DNA of 52,693 bases from Hyphomicrobiales bacterium (GTDB taxonomy: Bacteria > Pseudomonadota > Alphaproteobacteria > Rhizobiales > Methyloligellaceae), in contig JAJFHN010000051.1 of NCBI GenBank assembly GCA_021775595.1, positions 1-52,693 of the forward strand, written 5' to 3'. Below, in pieces: positions 34,041 through 44,108 of this stretch (the stretch's first letter is position 1; the number at the start of each line of letters is the position of its first letter). A program made the position numbers and the translations under genes. Under the pieces are notes generated by a model, which worked only from the letters and a program-made list of their open reading frames with translations, had not been told where the DNA came from and ran no database searches.

Positions 34041-36305
34041 ATGGCAGCTGCCCCACTCGGCGCACCGCGCGTACTGCTCCGCCGCCTTCGAGAGGTGATG
34101 GCGCAGCCGGAAAGCGCGCAAACCCGGCTCGATAGAATCGTCGTCCTGATTGCCGCCAATATGGTGGCGGAAGTTTGCTCCATCTATGTGGGTCGGCGCG
34201 ACGGATCCCTCGAACTCTTCGCCACCGAAGGCCTGAATCCCAGCGCCGTGCACAGCACGCACCTGCGGCCGGGCGAAGGCCTTGTCGGTCTGATCGCCGA
34301 ACAAGCCGAACCGCTCAACCTGACAGAAGCGCAGGACCATCCAGCATTCGCCTACAGGCCGGAAACAGGCGAGGAGATTTATCACTCGTTTCTTGGCGTT
34401 CCGATTCTCAAGAGCGGCCACACCCTGGGCGTGCTGACGGTGCAGAACCAAACGCAGCGCCATTACTCCGAAGAGGAGATCGAAGCGCTGCAGACGACGG
34501 CCATGGTGCTGGCCGAGCTGATCAGCGCACGCGATATCCAGACGGGAAACGACCGCGCCGCGGTACCCTCGCGCGAAGGCCCCCAGCGTCACACCGGCGT
34601 GGTCCTTTCCGACGGCATCACACTGGGACACGTCGTTCTGCATCAACCCAGGATCGCCGTCTCCAATCTGATTGCCGAAGATGTTTTCGGCGAGCACGAG
34701 CGCCTCGACAAGGCAGTCGACGAGCTGCGCCAGACGATCGACGACATGCTGGCGCGCGGCGACATTGAGCGGGTCGGCGAACACCGCGACGTGCTGGAAG
34801 CCTATCGCATGTTCGCCCATGATCAGGGCTGGGTCCGCCGTCTCAAGGAAGCTGTCGACACGGGACTGACGGCTGAAGCCGCTGTCGAGCGGGTACAAAA
34901 TGACACCCGTGCCCGCATGTTGCGCCAAACCGATCCGTTCTGGCGCGAACGCCTCAACGATCTCGACGATTTGGCGAACCGTTTGCTGCGTCATTTGGCC
35001 GGGCGCGCCGCGACCGCGGCGGATGATCTCATTCCTGAAGACTCGGTCCTGCTTGCGCGCACCATGGGTGCCGCCGAGCTATTGGATTATGACCCCAACC
35101 GCCTGCGCGCTTTGGTCCTGGAGGAGGGTGGTTACACCAGCCATGTGGCGATCGTGGCACGCGCGCTGGGCATCGCGGCAGTAGGCCAGGCCGAGAACAT
35201 TCTCGAATGGGCGGAAACTGGTGACGATATCGTCGTCGATGCGGAAGCCGGCGAGGTGCATTTGCGCCCGAGCCAAGAGGTGATCAGTGCCTATGCGGAT
35301 AAAGTCAGGTTCCGTGCCACGCGTCAGGCCCAATACGCCAAACTGCGCGACAAGAAATCACGCACCAAGGACGGCCTAAAGATCGAGCTCCACATCAATG
35401 CCGGATTGCTCGTAGACCTGCCTCATCTCGCGGAGTCCGGTGCTGATGGCATCGGTCTGTTCAGGACCGAACTGCAATTCATGATTTCCTCGACATTTCC
35501 GCGCATCGAGCAGCAGATCAAAACCTATCGCGCCATCCTAAAGATGGCGGCGGGCAAGCCGGTTGTTTTCCGTTCTCTCGACATCGGCGGAGACAAGCTG
35601 CTGCCCTATCTGCGCCACAGCCACGAGGAAAATCCCGCCATCGGCTGGCGTGCCATTCGCATGGCGCTCGACCGGCCAGGTCTGTTGCGTATGCAAGTGC
35701 GCGCGTTGTTGCGCGCGGCACCGGGTAAAGACTTGCGGCTGATGCTGCCGATGATATCCGAGGTAGCCGAATACAAGGCCGCCAGGACGCTGATCGAGCG
35801 CGAAAAAACCCATTTGATCCGGCACGGCCACAAAGTCCCGAAAAACATCCTGGTTGGCGCCATGATCGAGGTGCCATCTCTGCTTTGGCAGCTCGATGAG
35901 CTGATGCCGGTCGTCGATTTCGTCTCCGTCGGCAGCAACGATCTGTTGCAATTTCTGTTCGCCGCTGACCGCGCCAATCTGCGCGTGGCCGAACGCTTTG
36001 ATGCGCTGTCGCCTGCGGCCCTGCGGCCCTTGCGCTTGATCGCCGAGAAAGCAGACGCCTATGGCGTTCCGCTCACTTTGTGCGGTGAAATGGCCGGCCG
36101 GCCACTCGAAGCCATGGCGCTGATCGGGTTGGGCTTCCGATCCATATCGATGGCGCCTGCTTTTATCGGACCGATCAAGGCGATGGTACGTTCGCTTGAT
36201 GCCGGAACGCTTCGCCAGTGCTTGGATGCGGTTCTGGAGAAGGGCGAGCCCGACGCGCGCCGTGTACTCCAGGACTTTGCTCGCAAATCCGGCGTGGAAA
36301 TTTAA
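34041..36305 (+). CDS. ptsP: Phosphoenolpyruvate-protein phosphotransferase PtsP (EI-Ntr)
   Basis: The 754-residue enzyme starts the nitrogen phosphotransferase relay: PEP to EI-Ntr, then to NPr and EIIA-Ntr. An N-terminal GAF domain (about 15-165, senses glutamine in relatives) is followed by the PTS EI domain. The phosphorylated His368 lies in EEGGYTSHVAIVARA. The PEP-binding barrel shows GLFRTELQFM, FRSLDIGGDK, GAMIEVPS, VSVGSNDLLQF and LCGEMAG. ATG 34041 is used; TTG 34038 precedes it, and GAGGA is 12 nt upstream. NPr and EIIA are not in this window. Targets of the relay include potassium and carbon control, as known for other alphaproteobacteria. Confidence 0.96.
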   Translation: MAAAPLGAPRVLLRRLREVMAQPESAQTRLDRIVVLIAANMVAEVCSIYVGRRDGSLELFATEGLNPSAVHSTHLRPGEGLVGLIAEQAEPLNLTEAQDHPAFAYRPETGEEIYHSFLGVPILKSGHTLGVLTVQNQTQRHYSEEEIEALQTTAMVLAELISARDIQTGNDRAAVPSREGPQRHTGVVLSDGITLGHVVLHQPRIAVSNLIAEDVFGEHERLDKAVDELRQTIDDMLARGDIERVGEHRDVLEAYRMFAHDQGWVRRLKEAVDTGLTAEAAVERVQNDTRARMLRQTDPFWRERLNDLDDLANRLLRHLAGRAATAADDLIPEDSVLLARTMGAAELLDYDPNRLRALVLEEGGYTSHVAIVARALGIAAVGQAENILEWAETGDDIVVDAEAGEVHLRPSQEVISAYADKVRFRATRQAQYAKLRDKKSRTKDGLKIELHINAGLLVDLPHLAESGADGIGLFRTELQFMISSTFPRIEQQIKTYRAILKMAAGKPVVFRSLDIGGDKLLPYLRHSHEENPAIGWRAIRMALDRPGLLRMQVRALLRAAPGKDLRLMLPMISEVAEYKAARTLIEREKTHLIRHGHKVPKNILVGAMIEVPSLLWQLDELMPVVDFVSVGSNDLLQFLFAADRANLRVAERFDALSPAALRPLRLIAEKADAYGVPLTLCGEMAGRPLEAMALIGLGFRSISMAPAFIGPIKAMVRSLDAGTLRQCLDAVLEKGEPDARRVLQDFARKSGVEI

Positions 36306-36436
36306 CCGCCCCCACCGGCGATTGTAGACGCCGCAGCGCGTACGCCCTAGCGTTGAGAATGCGCGTACCGGACCAGACGTTCCAATGTTGCGGTGTGGCG
36401 CAATGAAGGACTTGAGCTCAAACGCTTTGTTTTGCG

Positions 36437-37078
36437 ATGCCCGAAGCCACGAACCAGAAATCCGGCAGTAACGCCGCGCCAGGACGCGACGAAGATCTTG
36501 GCGATATTTTTCGGACCATGCGCCAGGCGCTCGGCATGAGCCCAAGTGAACTCGCTGCAAAGCTGGAGACAGGCACTGCCACAATTGCCGCGCTCGAACG
36601 GGGTGCGCTTGCAGATCTGCCAGAATGGCCGGAGACCCAGCGGGTCGTGACCAGCTATGCAGCACTGCTCGAACTCGATTGCCGCCCGATTCTGCGGCGC
36701 GTTGCCGCCCACAAGGCTGATGCCACCGAAAGTCCGCAGCCTGAGACGGGAAAGTCAAAGGGGCCGGAGGAAAAGGCGTCTGTGCAAGTCGTCGAGATTG
36801 TCTCCGGCGCCTTCGCCCTCATCGCCGTTGTTTTCGCGGCGGCCGTCGTTGCGGGCGTCATCTATATTGTCGCCGACGGAGGGGACGACGGCGAAAAGGC
36901 GGCGTCGGGAGCGCCGGCAGCGCGCCAACAGGCTACGCCCGGAAGCACTCAAGATCCCACTGCGCCCGTCTCCGTTCGCCGCGTTCCATTGCCACCCGCA
37001 TTGGAGGGGCCGTCCGGCAACGAGACTGTTGACCGTTGGGCGGGCGACTCTGATAAGACGATAGCTGTCTGCCCCTAG
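36437..37078 (+). CDS. Membrane-anchored HTH protein (RodZ-like layout)
   Basis: The 213-residue product has an N-terminal helix-turn-helix (about 22-78: DIFRTMRQALGMSPSELAAKLETGTATIAALERGAL) of the Cro/RodZ type. A charged linker, one membrane helix (about 118-143, FALIAVVFAAAVVAGVIYIV) and a short Pro/Ala/Ser-rich tail follow. This is the layout of RodZ, the MreB-binding cell-shape factor, but the tail is much shorter than the RodZ periplasmic domain and no other RodZ mark is visible. It may instead bind DNA or a protein at the membrane. It lies between ptsP and prfA on the plus strand, 33 nt before prfA, so is likely co-transcribed. Confidence 0.75.
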   Translation: MPEATNQKSGSNAAPGRDEDLGDIFRTMRQALGMSPSELAAKLETGTATIAALERGALADLPEWPETQRVVTSYAALLELDCRPILRRVAAHKADATESPQPETGKSKGPEEKASVQVVEIVSGAFALIAVVFAAAVVAGVIYIVADGGDDGEKAASGAPAARQQATPGSTQDPTAPVSVRRVPLPPALEGPSGNETVDRWAGDSDKTIAVCP

Positions 37079-37111
37079 CGATGTTTCTGCTCAATCGCCA
37101 CATTGGTGCTC

Positions 37112-38203
37112 ATGTCTACAATCCCACAGGAAAAACTCGACTCGCTGGTCAGCCGTTGGGAGACCGTGCAGTCACAGCTCGCCTCCGGGCCAGATCAGGA
37201 AACCTATGTGCGGCTCGCTCGCGAATTTTCCGAGCTCGATCCCACGGTTACGGTGGTGCGCGAATTGGGCGAGGCACGCAAGGAGAGCGATGACTTGCGC
37301 GATCTCGTGTCCGATGGCGCCACGGACGACGATATGCGCCAGCTGGCCCGCGACGAATTGAGCGCGCTTGAAACCAAAATCAATAAACTCGAGCAGCGCG
37401 TCCGTTTATTGCTTTTGCCCAAGGACGCCGCCGACGACAAGAACGTTATCCTTGAAGTGCGCGCCGGTACGGGTGGCGACGAGGCGGCACTGTTTGCTGG
37501 CAATCTCTTCCGCATGTATCAGAGATTTGCCGACCTGAAGGGCTGGAAGGTCCAGATTCTGTCCGCCAATGAGGCGGATGTCGGCGGATATAAGGAGATA
37601 GTCGCGACAATCTCGGGCAAAGGCGCGTATTCGTTCCTGAAATACGAGTCGGGCGTTCACCGGGTTCAGCGCGTGCCGGAAACCGAATCGGGTGGCCGCA
37701 TTCACACCTCCGCCGCGACGGTGGCCGTGTTGCCGGAGGCAGAAGAAGTTGATGTACACATCGAAGAAAAAGACCTGCGAGTCGACGTGTTTCGTGCCAG
37801 CGGGCCCGGTGGTCAATCGGTCAACACGACCGACAGCGCCGTCCGCATCACCCATCTTCCGAGCGGCATTGTTGTCAGTCAGCAGGACGAGAAATCACAA
37901 CACAAGAACAAGGCCAAGGCATTGAAGGTGCTGCGCGCGCGGCTTTATGAAAGCGAGCGTCAAAAACAGCAGGAGGAGCGCGCTGCCGACCGCCGCGATC
38001 AAGTGGGCTCCGGCGACCGCTCGCAGCGAATCCGGACCTACAATTTCCCGCAAGGACGCGTAACCGATCACCGCATTTCACTCACCATGCACAAGCTGAA
38101 TGAAATCTTGGCTGGCGAGGGCTTGCAGGAAATGATCGACGCCCTGGTGACAGAGAACCAAGCGCGCCAGCTCGCCACGGTCGATGAACACTCCGCCAAT
38201 TAG
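37112..38203 (+). CDS. prfA: Peptide chain release factor 1
   Basis: The 363-residue factor frees finished chains at UAA and UAG. The stop-codon-reading tripeptide is Pro189-Glu-Thr191 ([18 protein letters not shown]), a usual variant of PAT. The peptidyl-release loop GGQ is at 233-235 ([14 protein letters not shown]). ATG 37112 is taken; TTG/GTG just before it add three residues. The last 20 nt overlap prmC, whose product methylates the GGQ glutamine, so translation of factor and modifier is coupled. Confidence 0.97.
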   Translation: MSTIPQEKLDSLVSRWETVQSQLASGPDQETYVRLAREFSELDPTVTVVRELGEARKESDDLRDLVSDGATDDDMRQLARDELSALETKINKLEQRVRLLLLPKDAADDKNVILEVRAGTGGDEAALFAGNLFRMYQRFADLKGWKVQILSANEADVGGYKEIVATISGKGAYSFLKYESGVHRVQRVPETESGGRIHTSAATVAVLPEAEEVDVHIEEKDLRVDVFRASGPGGQSVNTTDSAVRITHLPSGIVVSQQDEKSQHKNKAKALKVLRARLYESERQKQQEERAADRRDQVGSGDRSQRIRTYNFPQGRVTDHRISLTMHKLNEILAGEGLQEMIDALVTENQARQLATVDEHSAN

Positions 38204-39107
38204 GCCAAGCAACGGCGATTCCTCGTTGACCTCGGACACACGGCGGATCGACGCCGTCATAGGGGAGGTGTCGCGGCTGCTAGGCAAAGCAGGCGTGGAA
38301 AGCACCGGCCTCGATGCAAGATTGCTCGTCGCCCATGTCTGCGGCTTGTCCCATGAGACCCTGGTTGCCCAGCCCTCGCGCCTGTTGAGCGACGCTGAGC
38401 ACCAAAACCTGGAATTGCTTATTTGCCGCCGGCAAGCGCGCGAGCCCGTCTCCCGCATTCTGGGCAGGCGCGCCTTTTGGTCGCACGAGTTCTCAATCGG
38501 GCCAGCCACATTGGATCCCAGACCCGACACCGAAACCGTGATCGAGCTCGCATTGGAGCTGATTGGAGAGGGGCAGCACAAGCAACAGAGGCTTGCCATC
38601 GCCGACATTGGCACGGGTTCGGGCTGCATTCTCTTGAGCCTGTTGGACGAATTGCCGAACGCCTGGGGCGTGGGAAGCGATGTCAGTTCCGAGGCTATTG
38701 GCCTGGCTATATCGAACGCGCGCGCGCTCGGATTGTCGAATAGGGCGCACTTCGTTCGAGCGTCCTGGCTCGCTGGCTTGGCCGGGCCATTCGATTTACT
38801 GGTTGCCAATCCACCCTATATCCCGAGTGCCGAGATCGATTCACTGGCGCCTGAAGTGGCGCTCTTCGATCCTCGGATCGCTCTCGATGGCGGTGTTGAT
38901 GGCCTTGAGTCCTATCGCGCGATTGCCGGGCGGTTGGGCGATGTATTGCGGCCGGGCGGTTGGGCAGTGTTCGAGATCGGATTGGGACAGTCGCGCGCGG
39001 TAGCGGACCTTCTGATGGAAGCGGGCTTCGAATTGGATGGCCGTTGCTACAGAGAAAAGACCGACCTTGCAGGCGTGATTCGATGTGTTGCGGTCATGCA
39101 ACGGTGA
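38184..39107 (+). CDS. prmC: Release-factor glutamine methyltransferase PrmC
   Basis: The 307-residue enzyme methylates the Gln of the GGQ motif in release factors. The N-terminal helical domain (20-100) is followed by the SAM-binding [15 protein letters not shown] (140-154) and the catalytic [13 protein letters not shown] with NPPY at 209-212. ATG 38184 lies inside prfA (20-nt overlap), consistent with coupling. The N-terminal 20 residues are not conserved-looking, and a TTG further in could be an alternative start. Confidence 0.94.
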   Translation: MNTPPIRPSNGDSSLTSDTRRIDAVIGEVSRLLGKAGVESTGLDARLLVAHVCGLSHETLVAQPSRLLSDAEHQNLELLICRRQAREPVSRILGRRAFWSHEFSIGPATLDPRPDTETVIELALELIGEGQHKQQRLAIADIGTGSGCILLSLLDELPNAWGVGSDVSSEAIGLAISNARALGLSNRAHFVRASWLAGLAGPFDLLVANPPYIPSAEIDSLAPEVALFDPRIALDGGVDGLESYRAIAGRLGDVLRPGGWAVFEIGLGQSRAVADLLMEAGFELDGRCYREKTDLAGVIRCVAVMQR

Positions 39108-39568
39108 GCGACAAACCGGGCCAGAAAGGGGTTGGAAAATTCTCGGTGACGAGCTAGGGTCCCTCCAACGTGACCATTCATCCACGCGTTTTTGAAGCCA
39201 TAAGCGGGCTTCGATAAGACCCGGAACAAGGGTGTACGTGGGAGAGGCGAGACAGGGCCGGAGCGCAAAGCTGGGAGCGTTCGGCACACTCGATAGCACA
39301 TTCGCCGATAGGAATTCTTGAAGGCAGTTCCAAGGGCTGGTGCACATCCAAGCCGTTGGTGGTGCGAAATTGGCAGAGCGTCTGGTCAAGCGGATTAGGG
39401 CGGGGCAGACGCAGCCGAATGGGACATGTGTTACAGGGGCAAACGGGACACGTAACTCCGAATAACCAATTGCAACCGGCGGGCTTGATCAGATGACCGC
39501 CCATGCCGGGTTGGACGGATCGGCCGGTCATTGACGATCAGCCGACACTTAACCGAAAACGGGACCCT
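39108..39568. other. Intergenic region prmC-DUF4167
   Basis: This 461-base stretch has no gene I can support. Overlapping frames on the minus strand are rich in Cys/Pro/Arg, lack ribosome sites and look random. A stem GAAGCC-ataagcg-GGCTTC (39195-39213) has no T run. The region could hold a promoter and leader for the DUF4167-clpB genes or a small RNA. It does not match the RNase P, SRP, 6S or tmRNA patterns that I know. Confidence 0.5.
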
Positions 39569-40060
39569 ATGAGGCAAGGACAGCAAAGCCGACGAGGCCG
39601 CGGACGCGGCCGCAAGCCACAGAACCAGCTTTCGCGCAATCTGGAATCAAATGGACCGGACGTGAAGATACGCGGCACCGCTTCCCATATTGCCGAAAAA
39701 TACTCGAACCTTGCCCGCGATGCGCTGTCTTCCGGCGATTTCATCACCGCGGAAAACTATCTCCAGCACGCCGAACACTACCAACGCATTATTCAGGCCG
39801 CGCAACCCCAGCAAACGGCCGCTGGCGCCCAGCAGGGCGACGCCAACGGTTCCGGCGCTCAGCGCGAAGGCGCCAATGTTGCTGCGAAGCCGCAAGATGC
39901 GGCGGCTGATAGCGAGGGCGAACGCCAGACCGGTACCAAAACCAGCGAGACAGCCGCCTCAAACGGTGCGGGCGGCGGCGAAGAGACCGCCGGTGCAAAC
40001 GGCAGCGGTGATACCGCAGAAGCCAAACCGGCTAGCGAAGAAGAAACCCCCGCGGCTTAA
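39569..40060 (+). CDS. DUF4167-domain protein
   Basis: The 163-residue product starts MRQGQQSRRGRGRGRKPQNQ, a basic Arg/Gly-rich region suited to nucleic acid binding. The DUF4167 core follows (about 22-75: SNGPDVKIRGTASHIAEKY and AENYLQHAEHYQRII). Beyond about 80 it is Ala/Glu/Gly/Thr-rich, low-complexity and probably disordered. The family is found in alphaproteobacteria with no settled role. ATG 39569 is chosen because the basic start is typical. The position between prmC and clpB is conserved in rhizobia as I recall. Confidence 0.88.
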   Translation: MRQGQQSRRGRGRGRKPQNQLSRNLESNGPDVKIRGTASHIAEKYSNLARDALSSGDFITAENYLQHAEHYQRIIQAAQPQQTAAGAQQGDANGSGAQREGANVAAKPQDAAADSEGERQTGTKTSETAASNGAGGGEETAGANGSGDTAEAKPASEEETPAA

Positions 40061-40182
40061 GCAGCGCGACCGCAAACCGCCTGACAAGATTCCGCGACGG
40101 TTCCGTTGCCGGCCGGCAACGCACGGCTGGGCACAGGCCGATTCACCAAAAAACGACGCATCGAACGATCTGCCGCGGCACC

Positions 40183-40214
40183 CTTTCTGATGGCCGGGCG
40201 AGTTCCTATATATG
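40183..40214 (+). promoter_or_regulatory. Sigma-32-type (heat-shock) promoter of clpB
   Basis: CTTT (40183-40186), 18 nt, then CCTATATATG (40205-40214). The alphaproteobacterial RpoH consensus is CTTG-N17/18-CYTATNTNNG. The -10 matches fully and the -35 misses one base. The leader to the clpB ATG would be about 110 nt. No CIRCE element is present. Confidence 0.6.
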
Positions 40215-40332
40215 AATAAGGGAATGCCGAAATTCGGGTTCCCGCGGCCTCTTGGTGGCCGAGTGTATTCGAATTGGCGTGGCGACCGGGCTGCAAGTCA
40301 GACGGAGACCGCGTGCTGAGGAGAGGTTCGAA

Positions 40333-42936
40333 ATGGATTTTGAGACATATACCGACCGTGCGCGAGGCTTCGTGCAGTCGGCCCAAAGCCTCGCATTGCG
40401 CGAAGGCCATCAACAGTTCGCCCCCGAGCATATATTCAAGGTTCTCTTGGATGACGAAGAAGGTCTTGCGGCCGGTTTGATCGCGCGCGCAGGCGGTGAC
40501 CCTCAGGAGGCACTGCGGGCCACCGAAGCGCTGCTTGCCGCAATGCCCAAAGTCAGCGGTGACGGCGGCGGACAGCTCTATTTGGCGCCGGCGACCGCGC
40601 GGATCTTCGAACAGGCCAAGAAATTGGCAAAAAAGGCCGGCGACAGCTTCGTCACCGTGGAACGCTTGCTACTGGCGCTGGCGATGGAAAAAGACTCCGA
40701 GCCGGCCAAAATCCTGTCCGGCATGGGAACCAGCCCCAATGCCATCAACGAAGCAATCGAGGCGATCCGGAAGGGCCGAACGGCTGACAGCGCGTCCGCC
40801 GAACAGTCCTACGACGCGCTCAATCGTTATGCCCGCGATCTGACGGAGGCAGCTCGCGACGGCAAGCTCGATCCGGTGATCGGCCGCGACGAAGAAATAC
40901 GCCGCACCATTCAGGTGCTCTCGCGCAGAACCAAGAACAATCCGGTACTGATCGGCGAGCCGGGCGTTGGCAAGACGGCGATCGCCGAAGGCCTGGCGTT
41001 GCGCATCGTCAATGGCGATGTGCCCGAAAGCCTGCGTGACAAGCGGCTTCTTTCGCTCGACATGGGCGCGCTCATCGCGGGCGCGAAATATCGCGGTGAA
41101 TTCGAAGAACGCCTCAAGGCGGTTCTTTCAGAGGTGGAGGCTGCCGAAGGCGGGGTCATTCTTTTCATCGATGAGATGCACACAATCGTTGGCGCCGGAA
41201 AGGCCGACGGCGCAATGGATGCATCCAACTTGCTCAAACCCGCTCTCTCGCGCGGCGAACTGCATTGCATCGGCGCGACGACGCTGGATGAGTATCGCAA
41301 GCACGTTGAAAAGGACGCGGCGCTTGCTCGGCGGTTTCAACCGGTCTTCATCACCGAGCCGACTGTCGAAGACACGATCTCGATTCTGAGGGGACTGAAG
41401 GAAAAATACGAGCTGCACCACGGCGTTCGCATCACCGACAGTGCGCTTGTGTCGGCCGCGACGCTTTCCAACCGCTATATCACCGATCGCTTCTTGCCCG
41501 ACAAAGCTATCGATTTGATGGATGAGGCAGCCAGCCGCTTGCGGATGCAAGTCGATTCCAAACCGGAAGAGTTGGACGAACTCGACCGACGCATCATTCA
41601 GCTCAAGATCGAGCGCGAGGCGTTGAAAAAGGAGCAGGATGACGCGTCCAAGGACCGGCTAGAAGACTTGGAGAAGGAACTCGCCGACCTCGAAGAGCAG
41701 GCTGACGCGCTCACCCAGCGCTGGCAGCAGGAGAAGGAAAAGCTCTCAAGCGCGCAAAAGATCAAAGAGGAACTCGAAACAGCGCGTCACGAGCTGGAGC
41801 AGGCTCAACGCGTTGGCGACCTCGGCCGCGCCGGTGAGCTCTCCTATGGCGTCATTCCCGATCTTGAGGCCAAGCTTCAGGAAGCCGAGAGCCAAGGCGA
41901 AGAGGCAGGCGATAGTATGCTCGAGGAAGCAGTGCTGCCCGATCATGTTGCTCAAGTCGTCTCCCGCTGGACCGGCATTCCCGTCGACCGCATGCTCGAA
42001 GGCGAAAAAGACAAATTGCTGCGCATGGAAGATGAGCTCGCCAAGCGGGTGATCGGTCAAGACGAGGCAGTTCACGCAATTTCAACGGCCGTGCGCCGCG
42101 CGCGCGCGGGCCTGCAAGATCCCAATCGGCCGATCGGTTCGTTCATGTTTTTGGGCCCAACTGGCGTGGGCAAGACCGAACTGACCAAGGCGCTCGCGGC
42201 TTTCTTGTTCGACGACGAACACGCCATGATCCGCATGGACATGTCCGAGTATATGGAAAAGCATTCCGTTGCCCGCCTGATCGGCGCACCGCCCGGCTAT
42301 GTCGGCTACGAAGAAGGCGGGGCGCTGACCGAAGCGGTTCGCAGGCGGCCCTATCAGGTCATCCTGTTCGATGAGATCGAAAAGGCGCACGGCGATGTCT
42401 TTAATGTGCTGCTGCAGGTTCTCGATGACGGACGCTTGACCGACGGCCAGGGTCGAACCGTTGATTTCCGCAACACAGTGATCATCATGACCTCCAATCT
42501 CGGTGGCGAGATTCTGGTCAACCAAGCTGAGGGCGAGGATTCCGACCAGGTGCGAGAGCAGGTGATGGCGGTTGTCCGCGCCAGTTTCCGCCCAGAGTTC
42601 CTCAACCGGGTTGATGAGATCATCCTGTTCCATCGCCTCAAGCGCGATCAGATGGCGGCCATTGTCGACATTCAGCTCGCCCGTCTGCGCGCGCTGCTTG
42701 CCGATCGAAAGATCGACATCGAGCTGGATGAGAAGGCGCGCGATTGGCTGGCCAACAAGGGCTACGACCCGGCATACGGCGCACGTCCGTTAAAGCGCGT
42801 CATCCAAAAGAGCCTGCAGGACGCCATCGCCGAGCAGGTGCTGAGCGGTGAAATAAAGGCTGGTGATGAGGTCAAGGTGACGGCAAACGCCGACGGCCTT
42901 GTCGTCAATGGCAGTGCGGTGAAAAAGGCGGCTTAG
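40333..42936 (+). CDS. clpB: Disaggregase chaperone ClpB
   Basis: The 867-residue Hsp100 chaperone untangles aggregated proteins with DnaK. It has an N-terminal Clp-N repeat domain (1-150) and a first AAA+ module with GEPGVGKT (208-215) and [14 protein letters not shown] coiled middle domain (about 410-530, Glu/Lys-rich, the mark of ClpB rather than ClpA/C) and a second AAA+ module with GPTGVGKTE and [10 protein letters not shown] follow. ATG 40333 has GAGGAGAGG upstream, which settles the start over the longer open frame. A sigma-32-type promoter lies 120 nt before it. The convergent stress protein gene ends 52 nt downstream. Confidence 0.98.
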   Translation: MDFETYTDRARGFVQSAQSLALREGHQQFAPEHIFKVLLDDEEGLAAGLIARAGGDPQEALRATEALLAAMPKVSGDGGGQLYLAPATARIFEQAKKLAKKAGDSFVTVERLLLALAMEKDSEPAKILSGMGTSPNAINEAIEAIRKGRTADSASAEQSYDALNRYARDLTEAARDGKLDPVIGRDEEIRRTIQVLSRRTKNNPVLIGEPGVGKTAIAEGLALRIVNGDVPESLRDKRLLSLDMGALIAGAKYRGEFEERLKAVLSEVEAAEGGVILFIDEMHTIVGAGKADGAMDASNLLKPALSRGELHCIGATTLDEYRKHVEKDAALARRFQPVFITEPTVEDTISILRGLKEKYELHHGVRITDSALVSAATLSNRYITDRFLPDKAIDLMDEAASRLRMQVDSKPEELDELDRRIIQLKIEREALKKEQDDASKDRLEDLEKELADLEEQADALTQRWQQEKEKLSSAQKIKEELETARHELEQAQRVGDLGRAGELSYGVIPDLEAKLQEAESQGEEAGDSMLEEAVLPDHVAQVVSRWTGIPVDRMLEGEKDKLLRMEDELAKRVIGQDEAVHAISTAVRRARAGLQDPNRPIGSFMFLGPTGVGKTELTKALAAFLFDDEHAMIRMDMSEYMEKHSVARLIGAPPGYVGYEEGGALTEAVRRRPYQVILFDEIEKAHGDVFNVLLQVLDDGRLTDGQGRTVDFRNTVIIMTSNLGGEILVNQAEGEDSDQVREQVMAVVRASFRPEFLNRVDEIILFHRLKRDQMAAIVDIQLARLRALLADRKIDIELDEKARDWLANKGYDPAYGARPLKRVIQKSLQDAIAEQVLSGEIKAGDEVKVTANADGLVVNGSAVKKAA

Positions 42937-42988
42937 GCGCCGCGGTCTGGGTTGAGCGCGACATTCTGTTTGCTGCTTGTGTGGCAAC

Positions 42989-43444
42989 CTATCGGTAAAC
43001 GAGAACAGGAACCTTGCTGTGGGTGAGGACCTTGACCGTCTCGCTGCCCAACACAACGGCAGAAATACCGCGCCGTCCGTGCGATGCCATAACGATCAAG
43101 TCGCATTTTCGCTCTGCGGCGATATCCAAGATGCCTTGATAGATTTGGTCATTCTCGACGTCGACCGTCTCGCAGTCCCGCCCTTCCTGTTCTGCTACTG
43201 ATTTTGCAGCAGCCAGCCGCTCGCTCGATTCGGCGGTCAGGTAGTCATGCACATAGCCTTTGTAAGCGTCCGGCATTTTCACGACCATCACCGGCTCGCC
43301 TCCCAGGCCCAAGCTGTGAAACGGTTTGCGCACTGTTACAAATGTGAGCGTGGCATCAAGCGCCTTTGCGAGCAAAACACCGTGGTTGACGGCCTTTTCG
43401 GATAGGTCCGATCCATCGGTGGGGATCAGTATATTTTTGTACAC
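42989..43444 (-). CDS. Universal stress protein, UspA family
   Basis: The 151-residue single-domain USP begins MYKNILIPTDGSDLSEKAV and ends with the ATP-binding motif GRRGISAVVLGSETVKVL (G-x2-G-x9-G-S), so it belongs to the nucleotide-binding branch. LIVMASHGRRG is typical. Start codon is GTG (43444) with GAGGAA 8 nt before it. It is 80 nt downstream of the cytochrome c gene on the same strand, so the two could be co-transcribed. Precise role unknown; the family supports survival under starvation or oxygen stress. Confidence 0.93.
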   Translation of the reverse strand: MYKNILIPTDGSDLSEKAVNHGVLLAKALDATLTFVTVRKPFHSLGLGGEPVMVVKMPDAYKGYVHDYLTAESSERLAAAKSVAEQEGRDCETVDVENDQIYQGILDIAAERKCDLIVMASHGRRGISAVVLGSETVKVLTHSKVPVLVYR

Positions 43445-43524
43445 AGGGCTGTTTCCTCAATTGACGGATATGGCCATTGTCCCAACCGCTGGACCCATGT
43501 GGGGACCCAAATCGGGTGCATGAT

Positions 43525-43848
43525 TCAATCGTTCTTCAGGCTCAGGATGTAGGCGATCACATTGTCCAGATCTTGGTGCTCGAGCACGTAGTTGGGCATC
43601 GTGGGATGGGGCGTGGTGAGCCAGACGGTCAGCGCCGTACGCGTCATGCCTGGCGTGTTGGCCACCGCTGCAAAGCTCGGCGCGTCGATTTTCGGCGACA
43701 TCGATGCCTCCGGTTGCACGGCGTGGCAGGGCGCGCACACATCCTTGACGTAGACTTGTCCGGCATAGACGTCGCCGAATTCTTCGGCCCGCGCCGCTCC
43801 GGCCAGACAGATCAGTGTTGCGGCTGCAATCAAAGCGGCACAACGCAT
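43525..43848 (-). CDS. Small periplasmic class I c-type cytochrome
   Basis: The 107-residue precursor has a signal peptide (MRCAALIAAATLICLAGAARA, about 21 residues) and one haem motif CAPCH. A later PTMPNYVLEHQDLDNVIAYILSL gives the Met axial ligand and the last helix. It is a soluble electron carrier of the cytochrome c family. ATG 43848 has GGAGGAA upstream; the longer open frame is rejected. It is divergent from the cyclase gene. Redox partner unknown. Confidence 0.93.
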   Translation of the reverse strand: MRCAALIAAATLICLAGAARAEEFGDVYAGQVYVKDVCAPCHAVQPEASMSPKIDAPSFAAVANTPGMTRTALTVWLTTPHPTMPNYVLEHQDLDNVIAYILSLKND

Positions 43849-44108
43849 AGCGATAATTCCTCCGAGCCTCGCGGCACTTGGCAAGCGCCGGATACAATGG
43901 GCCGACTGACGCATGATGCCATCAACTGAAGTTTCGGCATTTGACATGCGTCATCGATCGGGCTTGCAAAGGATAAATTGGACCTTTATGGGCCGCCAAC
44001 CGGCATCTACATTTGACTGCACCGGACAATTGAGAGTTTCGCCACAGGTCCATCGAAAACCGCCGCAGCGCGTACCCGGAAGGCCCGCGGCAACGACAGC
44101 AGGCGCAA

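Noticed and set aside
35538-36758. 406-codon minus-strand frame over ptsP and the HTH gene
   Set aside because: Covers the PEP-binding domain of ptsP; no start signal and atypical composition.
39178-39531. 117-codon minus-strand frame in the prmC-DUF4167 gap
   Set aside because: Cys/Pro-rich, no ribosome site, and alternative overlapping frames look equally random.
43941-43970. TTGACA before the cyclase gene as a promoter
   Set aside because: The -10 candidates (TTGCAA, TGCAAA) match poorly.
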